From contig NZ_JAFBBO010000001.1 in assembly GCF_016907235.1 (NCBI RefSeq), positions 4,030,001 to 4,094,000 of the forward strand: 64,000 bases of DNA, written 5' to 3'. Position numbers and translations under genes: made by a program. The first letter of the stretch is position 1; each line of letters begins with the position of its first letter. Shown piece after piece: positions 52,025 through 60,675 of this stretch. Below the pieces are notes generated by a model. The model was not told the DNA's origin and made no database searches. It saw nothing but the letters and a program-made list of their open reading frames with translations. This DNA is from Oerskovia jenensis (lineage in GTDB: Bacteria; Actinomycetota; Actinomycetes; Actinomycetales; Cellulomonadaceae).

Positions 52025-53092
52025 ATGATCGTCGCCGACCTCCGCCTGTCCCGGGTCCTGCGTGCGCTGGGAGCGGGGCGCGGTCCGTTGCCGCCCGCGC
52101 CGCCGTCGGGCCGCTACGTGCTTCCGGAGCCCGACGGCGCAGCGACCCAGGTCCGACGGCTCGCCCGGCGGGCCGGGCATCCCGAGCACGTCGCCGACCG
52201 TCTCGTCGACGCGCTCGCGACGCTGCGACCGTGGGAGCGGGCGCACGTGCTGGACCCGCTGCGCCGGGCCGCGCCCACCTCGGCACCGGCAGGCGGTGCG
52301 TCAGGACCCGCGTCGGTGTCCGGCGGCCCCGACGCACGGTTCGGTGAGCCGCTCGTCCTGGGCAGCGCCCGAGCGGTCCAGGTCGACGAGACGACGTGCG
52401 GCTCGGCCGTGCTCGCGGTCCTCGCCGCGGCGGGGGACCCCGTGGTCGCGCTGTGGCTCGTGGCGGGGACGGACGTCTCCGGAGGGAGCTCGACGTACGT
52501 GGTGAGCGCGGACCGGGGTGGCGCGACCGCCCGAGAGCTCGAGACGTCGTCGGGACGGTTCGCCGCGCTGCAGCGCCTCCTCAAGGCGCGCACGACGCGC
52601 GCCGCGCTCGGCCCCCTGCCCTGGCCGGGCGGGCTCGGCACGCCGCCCTGGACGGCCGCGCGCGACGCCCGCTACGCCGACGTGCGCTTCACCCACCGGG
52701 TCGTGCCGGGCGGCGGGCAGAAGGACCCCGTGCTGGGCGCCGCGCTGCGCTCGGCCGCGGCGGGCGTGCCCGTCCCGCTGTACACGGGCGGGGACGTCGG
52801 GACGGGGTGGGCGACCGCCGTGCCTCGTCACGTGGTGCTGCTCGCCGGGGTCGGCGCACCCGCGCAGTCGGGGCCAGGGCACGACGACGCCCCCTTCGGC
52901 GGGCGCTGGTGCTCGGTGTACGAACCGTCCTCCGGGACGTTGCACCGGCTGCGCGTCGCGGACCTGCTCGGCGAGGTCGGCGAGGACGGGGAGCCGGGCA
53001 AGGGCGTGCGCCGCGCGCTCGGCGGCTGGCCGCACGTCACCTGGGCGGTCCTGCCCGCCGGACGGGCTGGCGGGTCGCGCCGCGTCGGGTGA
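52025..53092 (+). CDS. Uncharacterised protein with a C39-like Cys/His arrangement
   Basis: I do not recognise this 355-aa protein by family. The first 100 residues contain a helical part and a linker. Then VDETTCGSAVLAVLAAAGDP (about residues 121-140) recalls the Cys box of C39/papain-like peptidases. Near the C-terminus VPRHVVLLAGVG (about 270-281) and SVYEPSSGTLHRLRVADLL (about 299-317) look like the matching His box and following strand. A tight Gly/Pro-rich middle (LPWPGGLGTPPW) lies between. No signal peptide is seen. CAGGCT lies six bases before the ATG. The C39-like reading is inference from spacing and local pattern only. Confidence 0.65.
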   Translation: MIVADLRLSRVLRALGAGRGPLPPAPPSGRYVLPEPDGAATQVRRLARRAGHPEHVADRLVDALATLRPWERAHVLDPLRRAAPTSAPAGGASGPASVSGGPDARFGEPLVLGSARAVQVDETTCGSAVLAVLAAAGDPVVALWLVAGTDVSGGSSTYVVSADRGGATARELETSSGRFAALQRLLKARTTRAALGPLPWPGGLGTPPWTAARDARYADVRFTHRVVPGGGQKDPVLGAALRSAAAGVPVPLYTGGDVGTGWATAVPRHVVLLAGVGAPAQSGPGHDDAPFGGRWCSVYEPSSGTLHRLRVADLLGEVGEDGEPGKGVRRALGGWPHVTWAVLPAGRAGGSRRVG

Positions 53093-53120
53093 CGATGGGA
53101 GGAGACGAGAGGAGCTCACC

Positions 53121-53369
53121 ATGAGCACGGTCCCCGGCACCGATTCCTGGCGAGACGCCGGCCTGGTCACGCCCGACGACGACGCCCCGAAGAACCTGGT
53201 CGAGGAGGAGCTGACGCCCCCGGCCCCTTCCACGGACGCGGACGACGTGGAGGACTACAGCCCCCGGACGCCGCGCCCCGACCTCGACGGTGAGGCGGAC
53301 GAGGCCGACGTCGTCGAGCAGGCGTCCGTGGTGGTGCTCGACGAGGGGGCCGGCGCCGAGGGGGAGTAG
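53121..53369 (+). CDS. Small acidic protein of unknown function
   Basis: This 82-aa, highly acidic, Pro-rich protein has few hydrophobic residues and is probably disordered. GAGGAG at 53109-53114, six bases before the ATG, and in-frame codon bias (G/C in nearly all third positions) support it as a real gene. It lies 28 bases after the C39-like gene and may be its partner. No family was recognised. Confidence 0.6.
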   Translation: MSTVPGTDSWRDAGLVTPDDDAPKNLVEEELTPPAPSTDADDVEDYSPRTPRPDLDGEADEADVVEQASVVVLDEGAGAEGE

Positions 53370-53496
53370 GCCCCGGTGCCGTGACGCGGGCTCTCCGAGG
53401 TGCCCGTCCGCGCCCGCGCCCTGCGCCGGACGGGGCGTGATGGAGCCGTGACCTCGGGACGAGGGCTGCCGTCGCCCGCGCCCGGCCCGCGCCCGG

Positions 53497-53502
53497 TAGC
53501 GT
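53497..53502 (+). promoter_or_regulatory. -10 box of add (leaderless)
   Basis: TAGCGT lies exactly six bases before the ATG at 53509, and no ribosome binding site is present. Confidence 0.6.
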
Positions 53503-53508
53503 GAGTCC

Positions 53509-54624
53509 ATGACCTCCACACCCTCCTCCGTGAGCGAGACCGTCGCGGCGATCGCCGCGCTCCCCAAGGTCGTCCTGCACGACCACCTCGACGGTGGGCT
53601 ACGGCCCCAGACCATCATCGAGCTGGCCGCCGAGATCGGGCACGACCTGCCCGCGACCGACGCCGACGCTCTCGGCGCCTGGTTCGTCGAGTCGGCCGAC
53701 TCGGGCTCGCTCGTGCGCTACCTCGAGACCTTCGACCACACGATCGCCGTGATGCAGACGCGCGAGGCGCTCGTGCGGGTCGCGCGCGAGTCCGTGCTGG
53801 ACCTCGCGGCCGACGGCGTCGTGTACGCCGAGCAGCGGTGGGCCCCCGAGCAGCACCTGCGCGCCGGCCTGAGCCTGCAGGACACGGTCGACGCCGTGCA
53901 GGCCGGGCTGGACGAGGGCGTCGCCCTCGCCGCGGCGCAGGGGCGCACGATCCGCGTGGGCCAGCTCGTGACCGCGATGCGGCACGCCGACCGCTGGCAG
54001 GAGATCGCCGAGCTCGCCGTGGCCAACCGGGGCAACGGCGTCGTCGGGTTCGACATCGCGGGCGCCGAGGACGGCTTCCCGCCCTCGCGCTTCCCGGGCG
54101 TGTGGCAGTACCTCGCGGACCAGAACCTCCCCGTGACGATCCACGCGGGCGAGGCGTCGGGCGTCTCGTCGATCGCCGAGGCGGTCCACCTGGGCCAGGC
54201 CTCGCGCGTCGGGCACGGCGTGCGCCTCATCGAGGACATCTCGTTCGACGAGCACCACGGCACCGCAGCCCTGGGCCAGCTCGCCCACTGGGTCCGCGAC
54301 CACCAGATCCCGCTCGAGCTGTGCCCCGTCTCGAACCTGCAGACCGGCGCCTCGGCGACCTCGATCGCGGCGCACCCCATCACGCGGCTCAAGGAGCTCG
54401 ACTTCGCGGTCACGCTCAACACGGACAACCGCCTCATGTCGGGCACGTCCATGACCCACGAGATGACGCTGCTCGTCGAGCAGGCCGGGTGGACGCTCGA
54501 GGACCTCTACGACGTCACGGCCACGGCCGCGTGGAGCGCCTTCATCCACCACGACGAGCGCCGTGCGCTCATCGACGACGTCATCCTCCCCGGCTACCAG
54601 GAGATCCAAGGAGCACAGCTGTGA
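53509..54624 (+). CDS. add: Adenosine deaminase
   Basis: This TIM-barrel zinc hydrolase, 371 aa, converts adenosine and deoxyadenosine to inosine forms. The metal motif [11 protein letters not shown] (about residues 23-33), [10 protein letters not shown] (about 209-218), RVGHGVRL and [12 protein letters not shown] (about 305-316) give the full active site. The GTG of deoC lies inside its stop codon, so adenosine breakdown and deoxyribose-phosphate breakdown are coupled. The transcript probably starts at the ATG itself. Confidence 0.96.
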   Translation: MTSTPSSVSETVAAIAALPKVVLHDHLDGGLRPQTIIELAAEIGHDLPATDADALGAWFVESADSGSLVRYLETFDHTIAVMQTREALVRVARESVLDLAADGVVYAEQRWAPEQHLRAGLSLQDTVDAVQAGLDEGVALAAAQGRTIRVGQLVTAMRHADRWQEIAELAVANRGNGVVGFDIAGAEDGFPPSRFPGVWQYLADQNLPVTIHAGEASGVSSIAEAVHLGQASRVGHGVRLIEDISFDEHHGTAALGQLAHWVRDHQIPLELCPVSNLQTGASATSIAAHPITRLKELDFAVTLNTDNRLMSGTSMTHEMTLLVEQAGWTLEDLYDVTATAAWSAFIHHDERRALIDDVILPGYQEIQGAQL

Positions 54625-55328
54625 GCACCCCCGGCACGTCCCCGCTCGACCGCGCGGCTCTCGCGCAGTTCGTCGACCACACCCTGCTCAAGCCCGAGGC
54701 GACCCGCGCGGACTTCGAGGCCCTCGTCGAGGAGGGCGTCGCGCTCGGCGTCTACTCGGTGTGCGTCTCGCCCTCGGTCCTGCCGCTCGACGGCAAGGGT
54801 CTGAAGATCGCGACCGTGTGCGGGTTCCCGTCCGGGACCCACCACAGCGACGTCAAGGCCGCCGAGGCCGCACGGTCCATCGCCGACGGCGCCGACGAGG
54901 TCGACATGGTCATCGACCTGGGTGCCGCCAAGGCGGGGGACTGGGCGTACGTCCAGGCCGACATCGCGGCCGTCCGGGCCGCCGTCCCGGCCCCGAAGGT
55001 CCTCAAGGTCATCATCGAGTCCGCCGCGCTGACGGACCACGAGATCGTCGAGGCGTGCCGCGCCTCGGAGGCCGCGGGTGCCGACTTCGTCAAGACCTCC
55101 ACGGGCTTCCACCCGGCGGGCGGCGCCTCGACGCACGCGGTCTCGATCATGGCCGAGACCGTGGGTGGGCGCCTCGGGGTCAAGGCGTCGGGGGGCGTGC
55201 GCACGCTGGCCGACGCGCTCGCGATGATCGAGCACGGCGCGACGCGCCTGGGCCTGTCCGGCACGGCCGCGGTGCTCGCGGGCTTCGACGGCGTCGAGCC
55301 GGCCGAGGGTGGCGCAGCGGGCTACTGA
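54621..55328 (+). CDS. deoC: Deoxyribose-phosphate aldolase
   Basis: This class I aldolase, 235 aa, cleaves deoxyribose-5-phosphate to acetaldehyde and glyceraldehyde-3-phosphate. The Schiff-base lysine lies in FVKTSTGF and the second catalytic lysine in [10 protein letters not shown]; the N-terminal [12 protein letters not shown] is typical. AAGGAG precedes the GTG by seven bases. The enzyme ends the deoxynucleoside route fed by DeoA, the purine phosphorylase and the phosphomutase. Confidence 0.96.
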   Translation: MSTPGTSPLDRAALAQFVDHTLLKPEATRADFEALVEEGVALGVYSVCVSPSVLPLDGKGLKIATVCGFPSGTHHSDVKAAEAARSIADGADEVDMVIDLGAAKAGDWAYVQADIAAVRAAVPAPKVLKVIIESAALTDHEIVEACRASEAAGADFVKTSTGFHPAGGASTHAVSIMAETVGGRLGVKASGGVRTLADALAMIEHGATRLGLSGTAAVLAGFDGVEPAEGGAAGY

Positions 55329-55343
55329 CCCGCACCCGACGGA

Positions 55344-55383
55344 CCGAGGGGTGGCCGTGCCCGGACGGGCGGTCACCCCTCGG
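55344..55383 (+). terminator. Terminator after add-deoC
   Basis: A perfect 10-bp stem, 55344-55353 paired with 55374-55383, has further inner pairing, 16 bases after deoC. Confidence 0.7.
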
Positions 55384-55394
55384 CGTATCCGGGG

Positions 55395-55411
55395 TTAGGC
55401 TAGCCTCACTT
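55395..55411. promoter_or_regulatory. DtxR/IdeR-like iron box before the siderophore-interacting protein
   Basis: TTAGGCTAGCCTCACTT contains the perfect palindrome AGGCTAGCCT. It matches the core of the DtxR/IdeR consensus (TTAGGTTAGGCTAACCTAA) at 13 of 15 aligned bases. It is 36 bases upstream of the start codon, so iron-loaded repressor would block transcription. Confidence 0.75.
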
Positions 55412-55446
55412 CGCCATCGCGGGCGGAGCGCACCCTGGAGGACCGT

Positions 55447-56259
55447 ATGACCGACCCCGCCCCCCGCAAGCCCGAGCGCGTCGCGACCCACGCCGTGGTC
55501 GTGCGCACCGAGCGCCTCACGCCGCACATGATCCGCGTGGTCCTCGGCGGGGAGGGGCTCGCAGGTCTCGACGCCGGCCCGTACACCGACCGCTACGTCA
55601 AGCTGCTCTTCCCGGCCGCGGCGGGCCCCGAGGGGCGCGTCCCGATGCGCACCTACACGATCCGCTCGTGGGACCCCGCAGCGCGCGAGCTGGCCATCGA
55701 CTTCGTCGCGCACGGCGACGAGGGCCTCGCGGGCCCCTGGGCGTCCGCCGCCCGGCCCGGAGACGCGATGTCCTTCGTCGGCCCCGGTGGCGACTACGCA
55801 CCGTCGGGCAGCTACGACTGGCACCTGCTCGTGGGCGACGAGAGCGCGCTGCCCGCGATCGCCGCGGCCCTCGAGGCCATGCCCGAGGGCGCGCCCGTCC
55901 TCGCCGTGATCGAGGTCGCCTCGGCCGCCGAGGAACAGGCTCTCACCTCGCCCGGAGCCCTCGACCTGCGCTGGGTGCGCCGCGACGAGCACCCGGAGCA
56001 CGCTCCCGGAGAGGCGCTCGTCGAGATCGTCCGGTCGCTCGCCTTCCTGCCCGGTGACCCCCAGGTCTTCCTGCACGGCGACGCCGGGTTCGTGCGCACG
56101 CTGCGCCGCCACCTGCGCCTCGACCGGGGCGTGCCCGTGACCGCGCTCTCCGCGTCGGGGTACTGGCGTCGCGGGCGTACCGAGGAGGGCTGGCGGGCCG
56201 AGAAGGCCGACTGGAAGGCCGCCGTCGCGCGCGACGAGGAGCCCGCGCTGCGGACCTGA
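55447..56259 (+). CDS. Siderophore-interacting protein (FAD-dependent ferric-siderophore reductase)
   Basis: This 270-aa member of the ViuB/SIP family reduces ferric siderophores in the cytosol using NAD(P)H and FAD. The FAD-binding barrel has RTYTIRSWDPAARELAIDFV (about residues 67-86) and GPWASAARPGDAMSFVGPGG. The NAD domain has LLVGDESALPAIAAALE (about 127-143), and the C-terminus shows SGYWRRGRTEEGWR. The iron box directly upstream supports an iron-acquisition role. No siderophore receptor or transporter is seen next to it in this window. Confidence 0.93.
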   Translation: MTDPAPRKPERVATHAVVVRTERLTPHMIRVVLGGEGLAGLDAGPYTDRYVKLLFPAAAGPEGRVPMRTYTIRSWDPAARELAIDFVAHGDEGLAGPWASAARPGDAMSFVGPGGDYAPSGSYDWHLLVGDESALPAIAAALEAMPEGAPVLAVIEVASAAEEQALTSPGALDLRWVRRDEHPEHAPGEALVEIVRSLAFLPGDPQVFLHGDAGFVRTLRRHLRLDRGVPVTALSASGYWRRGRTEEGWRAEKADWKAAVARDEEPALRT

Positions 56260-56302
56260 CGGCCCGACCGCCTCGCGCCGTCGGCCGGTGCACCGGGGGT
56301 CC

Positions 56303-56947
56303 TCAGCGGGCGCGCTCGACCGCGATCGCGAGCGCGACCCTGTTCGGCAGGTCGAGCTTGGTCATGGTGCGGCTCAGGTGCGTCTTGACCGTGGCCTCCG
56401 CGCAGTAGAGCCGCTGGCCGATCTGCGCGTTGCTCAAGCCCTCCGCGACGCCCTGGGCGATCGCCCGCTCGCGCTCCGTGAGCAGGTCGAGGAGCGCCCG
56501 GGCGCGCTGGCGCTCGCTGGTCACCTGCCCCTGCGCGACCCGTGAGACCACGTAGCGGACCACGCGGGGGGCCAGCACCGACTCGCCGCCCGCGACCGCC
56601 AGGACACCCCCGATGAGCTCGGTGGGCGAGGCGTCCTTGAGCAGGAAGCCGCCCGCACCGGACTCCAGGGCACCCAGGACGTCGGTGTCGCTCTCGAAGC
56701 TCGTCAGGACCAGCACGACGGGGGGATCGGGAAGGGCCCGCAGCGCGCGCGTGGCCTCGATGCCCTGGACGCGTGCCATGCGCAGGTCCATGAGCACGAC
56801 GTCCGGACGGTGCGCGTGGAACGCCGGGACGGCCTCGTCCCCGTCGGTCGCCTCCGCGACGACCTCGATGCCGGGGTTGCTCGACAGGATGAGGCGCAGG
56901 CCCGTACGGACGAGCGCGTCGTCGTCGACCAGGAGTACTCGGATCAC
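56303..56947 (-). CDS. NarL/LuxR-family response regulator
   Basis: This 214-aa regulator has a receiver domain (residues 1-120) with VDDD acidic pocket residues D8-D10, phospho-acceptor D54 in VVLMDLRM, and the conserved Thr/Ser and Lys in VLTS and LLKDAS. The C-terminal LuxR helix-turn-helix (about 150-205) includes LTERERAIAQGVAEGLSNAQ and CAEATVKTHLSRTMTKL. The GTG start at 56947 is preceded by a -10-like TACGAT six bases upstream. Its likely partner is the histidine kinase at 58027-59634. The DUF2332 gene on the other strand lies between them. Confidence 0.93.
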   Translation of the reverse strand: MIRVLLVDDDALVRTGLRLILSSNPGIEVVAEATDGDEAVPAFHAHRPDVVLMDLRMARVQGIEATRALRALPDPPVVLVLTSFESDTDVLGALESGAGGFLLKDASPTELIGGVLAVAGGESVLAPRVVRYVVSRVAQGQVTSERQRARALLDLLTERERAIAQGVAEGLSNAQIGQRLYCAEATVKTHLSRTMTKLDLPNRVALAIAVERAR

Positions 56948-56953
56948 GCGACG

Positions 56954-56959
56954 ATCGTA
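56954..56959 (-). promoter_or_regulatory. -10 box of the response regulator gene (leaderless)
   Basis: TACGAT on the minus strand lies exactly six bases before the GTG at 56947; no Shine-Dalgarno is present. Confidence 0.55.
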
Positions 56960-57065
56960 GGGGGTGTCGCCCACACCCTCTCGTCCGTGGCCGCCGGGCC
57001 GCCGGCCGCGCACGTGCTGCCGAGCCGGCGCGCGGCGTGCGACGGGTCGGCTACGCTCTGGGCGC

Positions 57066-58019
57066 ATGACGTCGCTGGCGGAGGCATACGTGCGGTGGGC
57101 CGACATCGAGACGCGCGGATCGTCCCCGTCGTACGAGGAGTGGGCGCGCGCGATCGCGGGCGACGACCACGTGCTCGCCCTCATCGAGGCGCTGCCCGCT
57201 CGCAAGCGGCAGCCCAATCTCGTCTTCGCCGCGGCCCGGACCGCAGGCGCCCCGCTCGACGTCTACCAGCGGTTCCGCCCCTGGCTCGTCCAGCACTGGC
57301 GCGAGGTCGCGGGCATCGTGCTCGCCCGCTCGACCCAGACCAACGAGGCGGCGCGCTGCGCGGTCCTCCTGCCCGAGCTCGCCCGGCTCGCCGGGCCGCT
57401 CGCACTCGTCGAGGTCGGCGCGTCCGCAGGCCTGTGTCTCTACCCGGACCGGTACTCCTACCGCTACCGCACACCGGACGGCGTCCTCACGCTCGATCCT
57501 GCCACGGGGCCCTCGCCCGTGGTGATCGAGTGCACGCTCGACGACGAGAGCGCGGCACCGACGCGGCTGCCCGACGTCGCATGGCGAGCAGGCATCGACC
57601 TCAACCCTCTCGACGTCCGCGATCCCGAGGACGTCGCGTGGTTGCGGGCTCTCGTGTGGCCCGAGCACCACGACCGTCGCGAGCGCCTCGAGGCGGCGTG
57701 CGCACTGGTGGCGACAGATCCACCGCACCTCGTCCGCGGAGATCTCCTCGACGACCTCGACGCGCTCCTGGGGTCCGCGCCCCCCGACGCGCACCTGGTG
57801 GTCTTCCACAGCTCGGTGCTGACGTACGTCGAGCCGGCACCTCGGCAGCGGTTCGTCGAGCGCATGCGCGGGCTCGACGGGACGTGGATCTCCAACGAAG
57901 GGTCCTTGGTGCTGGAGTCCTCCGCCGCTCTGGCGCACGACGGCAGGACCGTGCTCACCGTGGACGACGTCCCGGTCGCACGGGCGGACCCGCACGGGCG
58001 GAGCCTCGTGCGCCTGTGA
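57066..58019 (+). CDS. DUF2332 family protein
   Basis: This 317-aa protein has the DUF2332 features: the N-terminal YVRWADIETRGSSPSYEEWA, the glycine motif LVEVGASAGLCLYPDRYSYR (about residues 118-137) reminiscent of a SAM-binding loop, and HSSVLTYVEPAPRQRFVERM near the end. Function is unknown. Its 3' end lies seven bases from the end of the convergent histidine kinase gene, and its 5' end is divergent from the response regulator. A TACGCT hexamer lies eight bases before the ATG. Confidence 0.9.
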   Translation: MTSLAEAYVRWADIETRGSSPSYEEWARAIAGDDHVLALIEALPARKRQPNLVFAAARTAGAPLDVYQRFRPWLVQHWREVAGIVLARSTQTNEAARCAVLLPELARLAGPLALVEVGASAGLCLYPDRYSYRYRTPDGVLTLDPATGPSPVVIECTLDDESAAPTRLPDVAWRAGIDLNPLDVRDPEDVAWLRALVWPEHHDRRERLEAACALVATDPPHLVRGDLLDDLDALLGSAPPDAHLVVFHSSVLTYVEPAPRQRFVERMRGLDGTWISNEGSLVLESSAALAHDGRTVLTVDDVPVARADPHGRSLVRL

Positions 58020-58026
58020 GCGGGCC

Positions 58027-59634
58027 TCACGCCCGAGGTCCGCGGCCGGGGCTCGGCCGAGGTGCCGTCGTGCGTGGCGCGTCGGCGACGTCGACGGCGT
58101 CGCTGACCCACGGCAGCCAGACGTCCACGACGAACCACCCGTCCTGCGGTCCGACGGCGGCCCGCCCCCCGAGCAGCTTGGCGCGCTCGGCGATACCCGT
58201 GACCCCGGCGCGGCTCCCGGGCGCACGGAGAGCACCCGGCTCCGGCGGGAGCGGGTTGGCGACGCGCAGGCTCACACCGCTCGACGTGTCCCCACCGAGG
58301 TCGATGAGGACCTCGCTGCCCGGAGCGTGCTTGTGCACGTTGGTGAGCGACTCCTGCAGGATCCGGTAGGTCGCCCGGGCGACCTGCGGGCTGATCGACG
58401 AGGCGTCGGTGAACACGACGGTCGCGACCAGACGTGTGCCCGCGGCCCGGGTCGTGGCGAGCAGGGCCGGCAGGTCCGACAGGGTGCCCCCCGCACGCTC
58501 GGCCTGGCGCTGCGCCAACCCGTCGGGGTCGCGCAGGATCTCGATCAGGTCCCGCAGGTCCTCGAGCGACCGGTGGGCTCCCTCACGGACGACCTTGGCG
58601 GCGTCACGGAGCTGCTCGTCCTCCTCGGGGACGGAGACCTCGAGCACCCCCGAGTGCAACGAGACGAGCGAGAGGCTGTGGGCGAGGGTGTCGTGCACCT
58701 CGCGGGCGATCAGGTGCCGTTCCTGCTGGCGTGCGACCTCGTCCTGCTGGCGGGTCACCTCGTCGCGCAGCTTCTCCGCCTCGAGGTCCTGGCGTGCGAC
58801 CTCGTCGCGCAGGTGCTCGGCCACGACCTCGTGGCGCTGGGCCTCGCCCCGGAACCTGCCCACCTGGTAGTGGGCCCGGCGCGCCCAGCCCACGCTGACC
58901 GAGAGCGCGAGACCGGCGACGAGCAGCACGACGTACACCCAGGGTGCGGCCCCGACGGGGGTCTGCGAGTCCACGGGGGTGAAGGAGAAGATCTGCTGCG
59001 CCGGCTCGCGGAGCATGTCCCGCCCGAGGGCGGTCGCCGTCGCGAGGGCCGTGAGACCGCCCAGCGCCCAGCCCTGCCGGACCGGGCGCGACGAGATCAC
59101 CCAGGACAGCGCCACGAGCGCCCCGATCGCGTCGAGCGGGAAGACCAGCGCGCCCGCGCACGCGACCAGGCAGAGCGCGACCGGGTAGCGTCGCCGGAAG
59201 ACGAGCAGCGTCGCGACCCCGACCGCGTACAGCCAGCCGAGCACGACCCAGACGAACACCCCACCGGGTGCCTCGCCTCCTCCTGCGCTCTCGCCCATCC
59301 CTGCGGCGGACCCCGCGAACGAGACGCACACGGACGCGGCGAGGAACGAGGTGGTCACGATCCAGACGGTCGCGACGCGGGACCACCAGCGTCGGCCTGC
59401 GGTCGGCGCGTCGGGGACCGTGCCCCGGCCCGGGCGGGGGGCGGGCGACCAGGAGCCACCGTCTCGCGACGGTCGTGGCTCGGGCCGGAACGGGGGCGGC
59501 ACCGGTCCGGGCACCGGGTGAGGTGACCATCCACCGGGAGTGGCCGACGCCCGCCGGACCGGCGGTACGGGACCGCTGCGCGGCGGCGTCGAGCCGGGCC
59601 AGGAGGAACCCGGTGGCGGGTACGGGGTGGTCAC
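58027..59634 (-). CDS. NarL-type sensor histidine kinase with coiled-coil linker
   Basis: This 535-aa membrane kinase has a Pro-rich cytoplasmic start of about 80 residues, then about six hydrophobic helices (about 85-255). A coiled coil follows, with a near-repeat at HLRDEVARQDLEAEKLRDEV (about 277-296). The HisKA_3 box AREVHDTLAHSLS has phospho-acceptor H314. The HATPase domain (about 400-500) shows ESLTNVHKHAPGS and AGVTGIAERAKLLGG. No large extracellular sensor is present, so it may sense membrane state. The GTG start is preceded by TACGCT six bases upstream. It shares class and start architecture with the response regulator on the same strand. Confidence 0.92.
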   Translation of the reverse strand: MTTPYPPPGSSWPGSTPPRSGPVPPVRRASATPGGWSPHPVPGPVPPPFRPEPRPSRDGGSWSPAPRPGRGTVPDAPTAGRRWWSRVATVWIVTTSFLAASVCVSFAGSAAGMGESAGGGEAPGGVFVWVVLGWLYAVGVATLLVFRRRYPVALCLVACAGALVFPLDAIGALVALSWVISSRPVRQGWALGGLTALATATALGRDMLREPAQQIFSFTPVDSQTPVGAAPWVYVVLLVAGLALSVSVGWARRAHYQVGRFRGEAQRHEVVAEHLRDEVARQDLEAEKLRDEVTRQQDEVARQQERHLIAREVHDTLAHSLSLVSLHSGVLEVSVPEEDEQLRDAAKVVREGAHRSLEDLRDLIEILRDPDGLAQRQAERAGGTLSDLPALLATTRAAGTRLVATVVFTDASSISPQVARATYRILQESLTNVHKHAPGSEVLIDLGGDTSSGVSLRVANPLPPEPGALRAPGSRAGVTGIAERAKLLGGRAAVGPQDGWFVVDVWLPWVSDAVDVADAPRTTAPRPSPGRGPRA

Positions 59635-59640
59635 GGACCC

Positions 59641-59646
59641 AGCGTA
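59641..59646 (-). promoter_or_regulatory. -10 box of the histidine kinase gene (leaderless)
   Basis: TACGCT on the minus strand lies exactly six bases before the GTG at 59634. It nearly matches the TACGAT box of the cognate regulator. Confidence 0.55.
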
Positions 59647-59805
59647 GGGAACACCACCGACGGTGGGGTCCACCGACCGGGTCCGCGGACCTGTGGGCGT
59701 GTACGACTTTCGGTGCGACGGCCGTACCCGGTCCGCCCACGCGCCCGACCGGCCCGAGGCGATGAAGTGGTCCCGTACCGATCCGGAACCACGAGAGGCC
59801 CTCCC

Positions 59806-60567
59806 ATGAGCAACGACCCGAACCCGCAGCAGCCGCACCAGGCGTACGCCCCGCAGCAGCACACCGGGCAGCCCCACCCGCCCCAGCAGAACCAGCCGTA
59901 CCCCGGGCAGCCCTACCCGGGGCAGCCCTACCCGGGGCAGCAGCCGCCCGCACCGCGCAGGTCGTTCTTCGCCCGGCACAAGGTCCTGACGGTCTTCCTG
60001 GCGATCCTCGCGCTCGTCCTCGTCGTCTCGATCGGTTCCAGCCTCGGTGGCGACACTCCCGACACTCCCGAGGCGGCAGGCTCGGCAGGCGTCGCCGACG
60101 CGGCCGATCCGGGCGCCGACGGCGGTGCGACGGGTGATCAGGCCCCGGCGGCCCCGGCTCCTGAGGAGGCCGTGCCGGGCCTCGGCGCGGCCGTGCGCGA
60201 CGGCAAGTTCGAGTTCACGGTCACGGCCGTCGAGCCGGGTGTCGCCCGGGTCGGGGACGACTTCCTGGGTGTGGATGCTCAGGGGCAGTTCGTGCTGGTG
60301 CACGTCACGGTGACCAACGTCGGGGATGTCGCCCAGATGTTCGACGCGAGCTCGCAGAAGCTCTTCGACGCGCAGGGCCGCGAGCACTCGGCCGACTCCA
60401 CGGCCGGGATCTACCTGGGGGACGCCAACAGCTTCCTCAACGACATCAACCCCGGCAACTCGATCCAGGGTGTCGTGGTGTTCGACGTACCGGCCGACGC
60501 GGTGCCGGCGAGCCTCGAGCTGCACGACTCGTTCCTGTCGGGCGGCACGACGGTCGCGCTCGGCTGA
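59806..60567 (+). CDS. DUF4352-type membrane-anchored protein with PYPGQ repeats
   Basis: This 253-aa protein begins with a Pro/Gln-rich cytoplasmic tail carrying three PYPGQ units. One membrane helix follows (about residues 56-75, VLTVFLAILALVLVVSIGSS) and an acidic/Ala-rich linker. The extracellular immunoglobulin-like DUF4352 domain (about 125-250) shows LVHVTVTNVGDVAQMF and FLNDINPGNSIQGVVVFDVP. Function is unknown; such domains are often envelope-associated. GAGAGG lies about nine bases before the ATG. The gene is divergent from the histidine kinase and could be its target or sensor partner. Confidence 0.85.
   Translation: MSNDPNPQQPHQAYAPQQHTGQPHPPQQNQPYPGQPYPGQPYPGQQPPAPRRSFFARHKVLTVFLAILALVLVVSIGSSLGGDTPDTPEAAGSAGVADAADPGADGGATGDQAPAAPAPEEAVPGLGAAVRDGKFEFTVTAVEPGVARVGDDFLGVDAQGQFVLVHVTVTNVGDVAQMFDASSQKLFDAQGREHSADSTAGIYLGDANSFLNDINPGNSIQGVVVFDVPADAVPASLELHDSFLSGGTTVALG
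59896..59940 (+). repeat. 15-bp triple repeat encoding PYPGQ
   Basis: Three in-frame 15-bp units begin at 59896, 59911 and 59926. The last two are identical. Confidence 0.8.
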
Positions 60568-60587
60568 CGGCCGGGAGGGCCCGCCGC

Positions 60588-60647
60588 GCGCACGACGAAG
60601 GCCGCCGCCCGCTCCTCGCGGAGCGGACGACGGCCGTCGTCGTGCGC
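60588..60647. terminator. Long imperfect hairpin between convergent genes
   Basis: GCGCACGACG at 60588-60597 pairs with 60638-60647. Inner segments (GGCCG/CGGCC and CCGCTCC/GGAGCGG) extend the stem. It probably terminates both the DUF4352 gene and the phosphomutase gene. Confidence 0.65.
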
Positions 60648-60675
60648 AGCGTCGGGCCGGCAGGACCGTCCGCCG

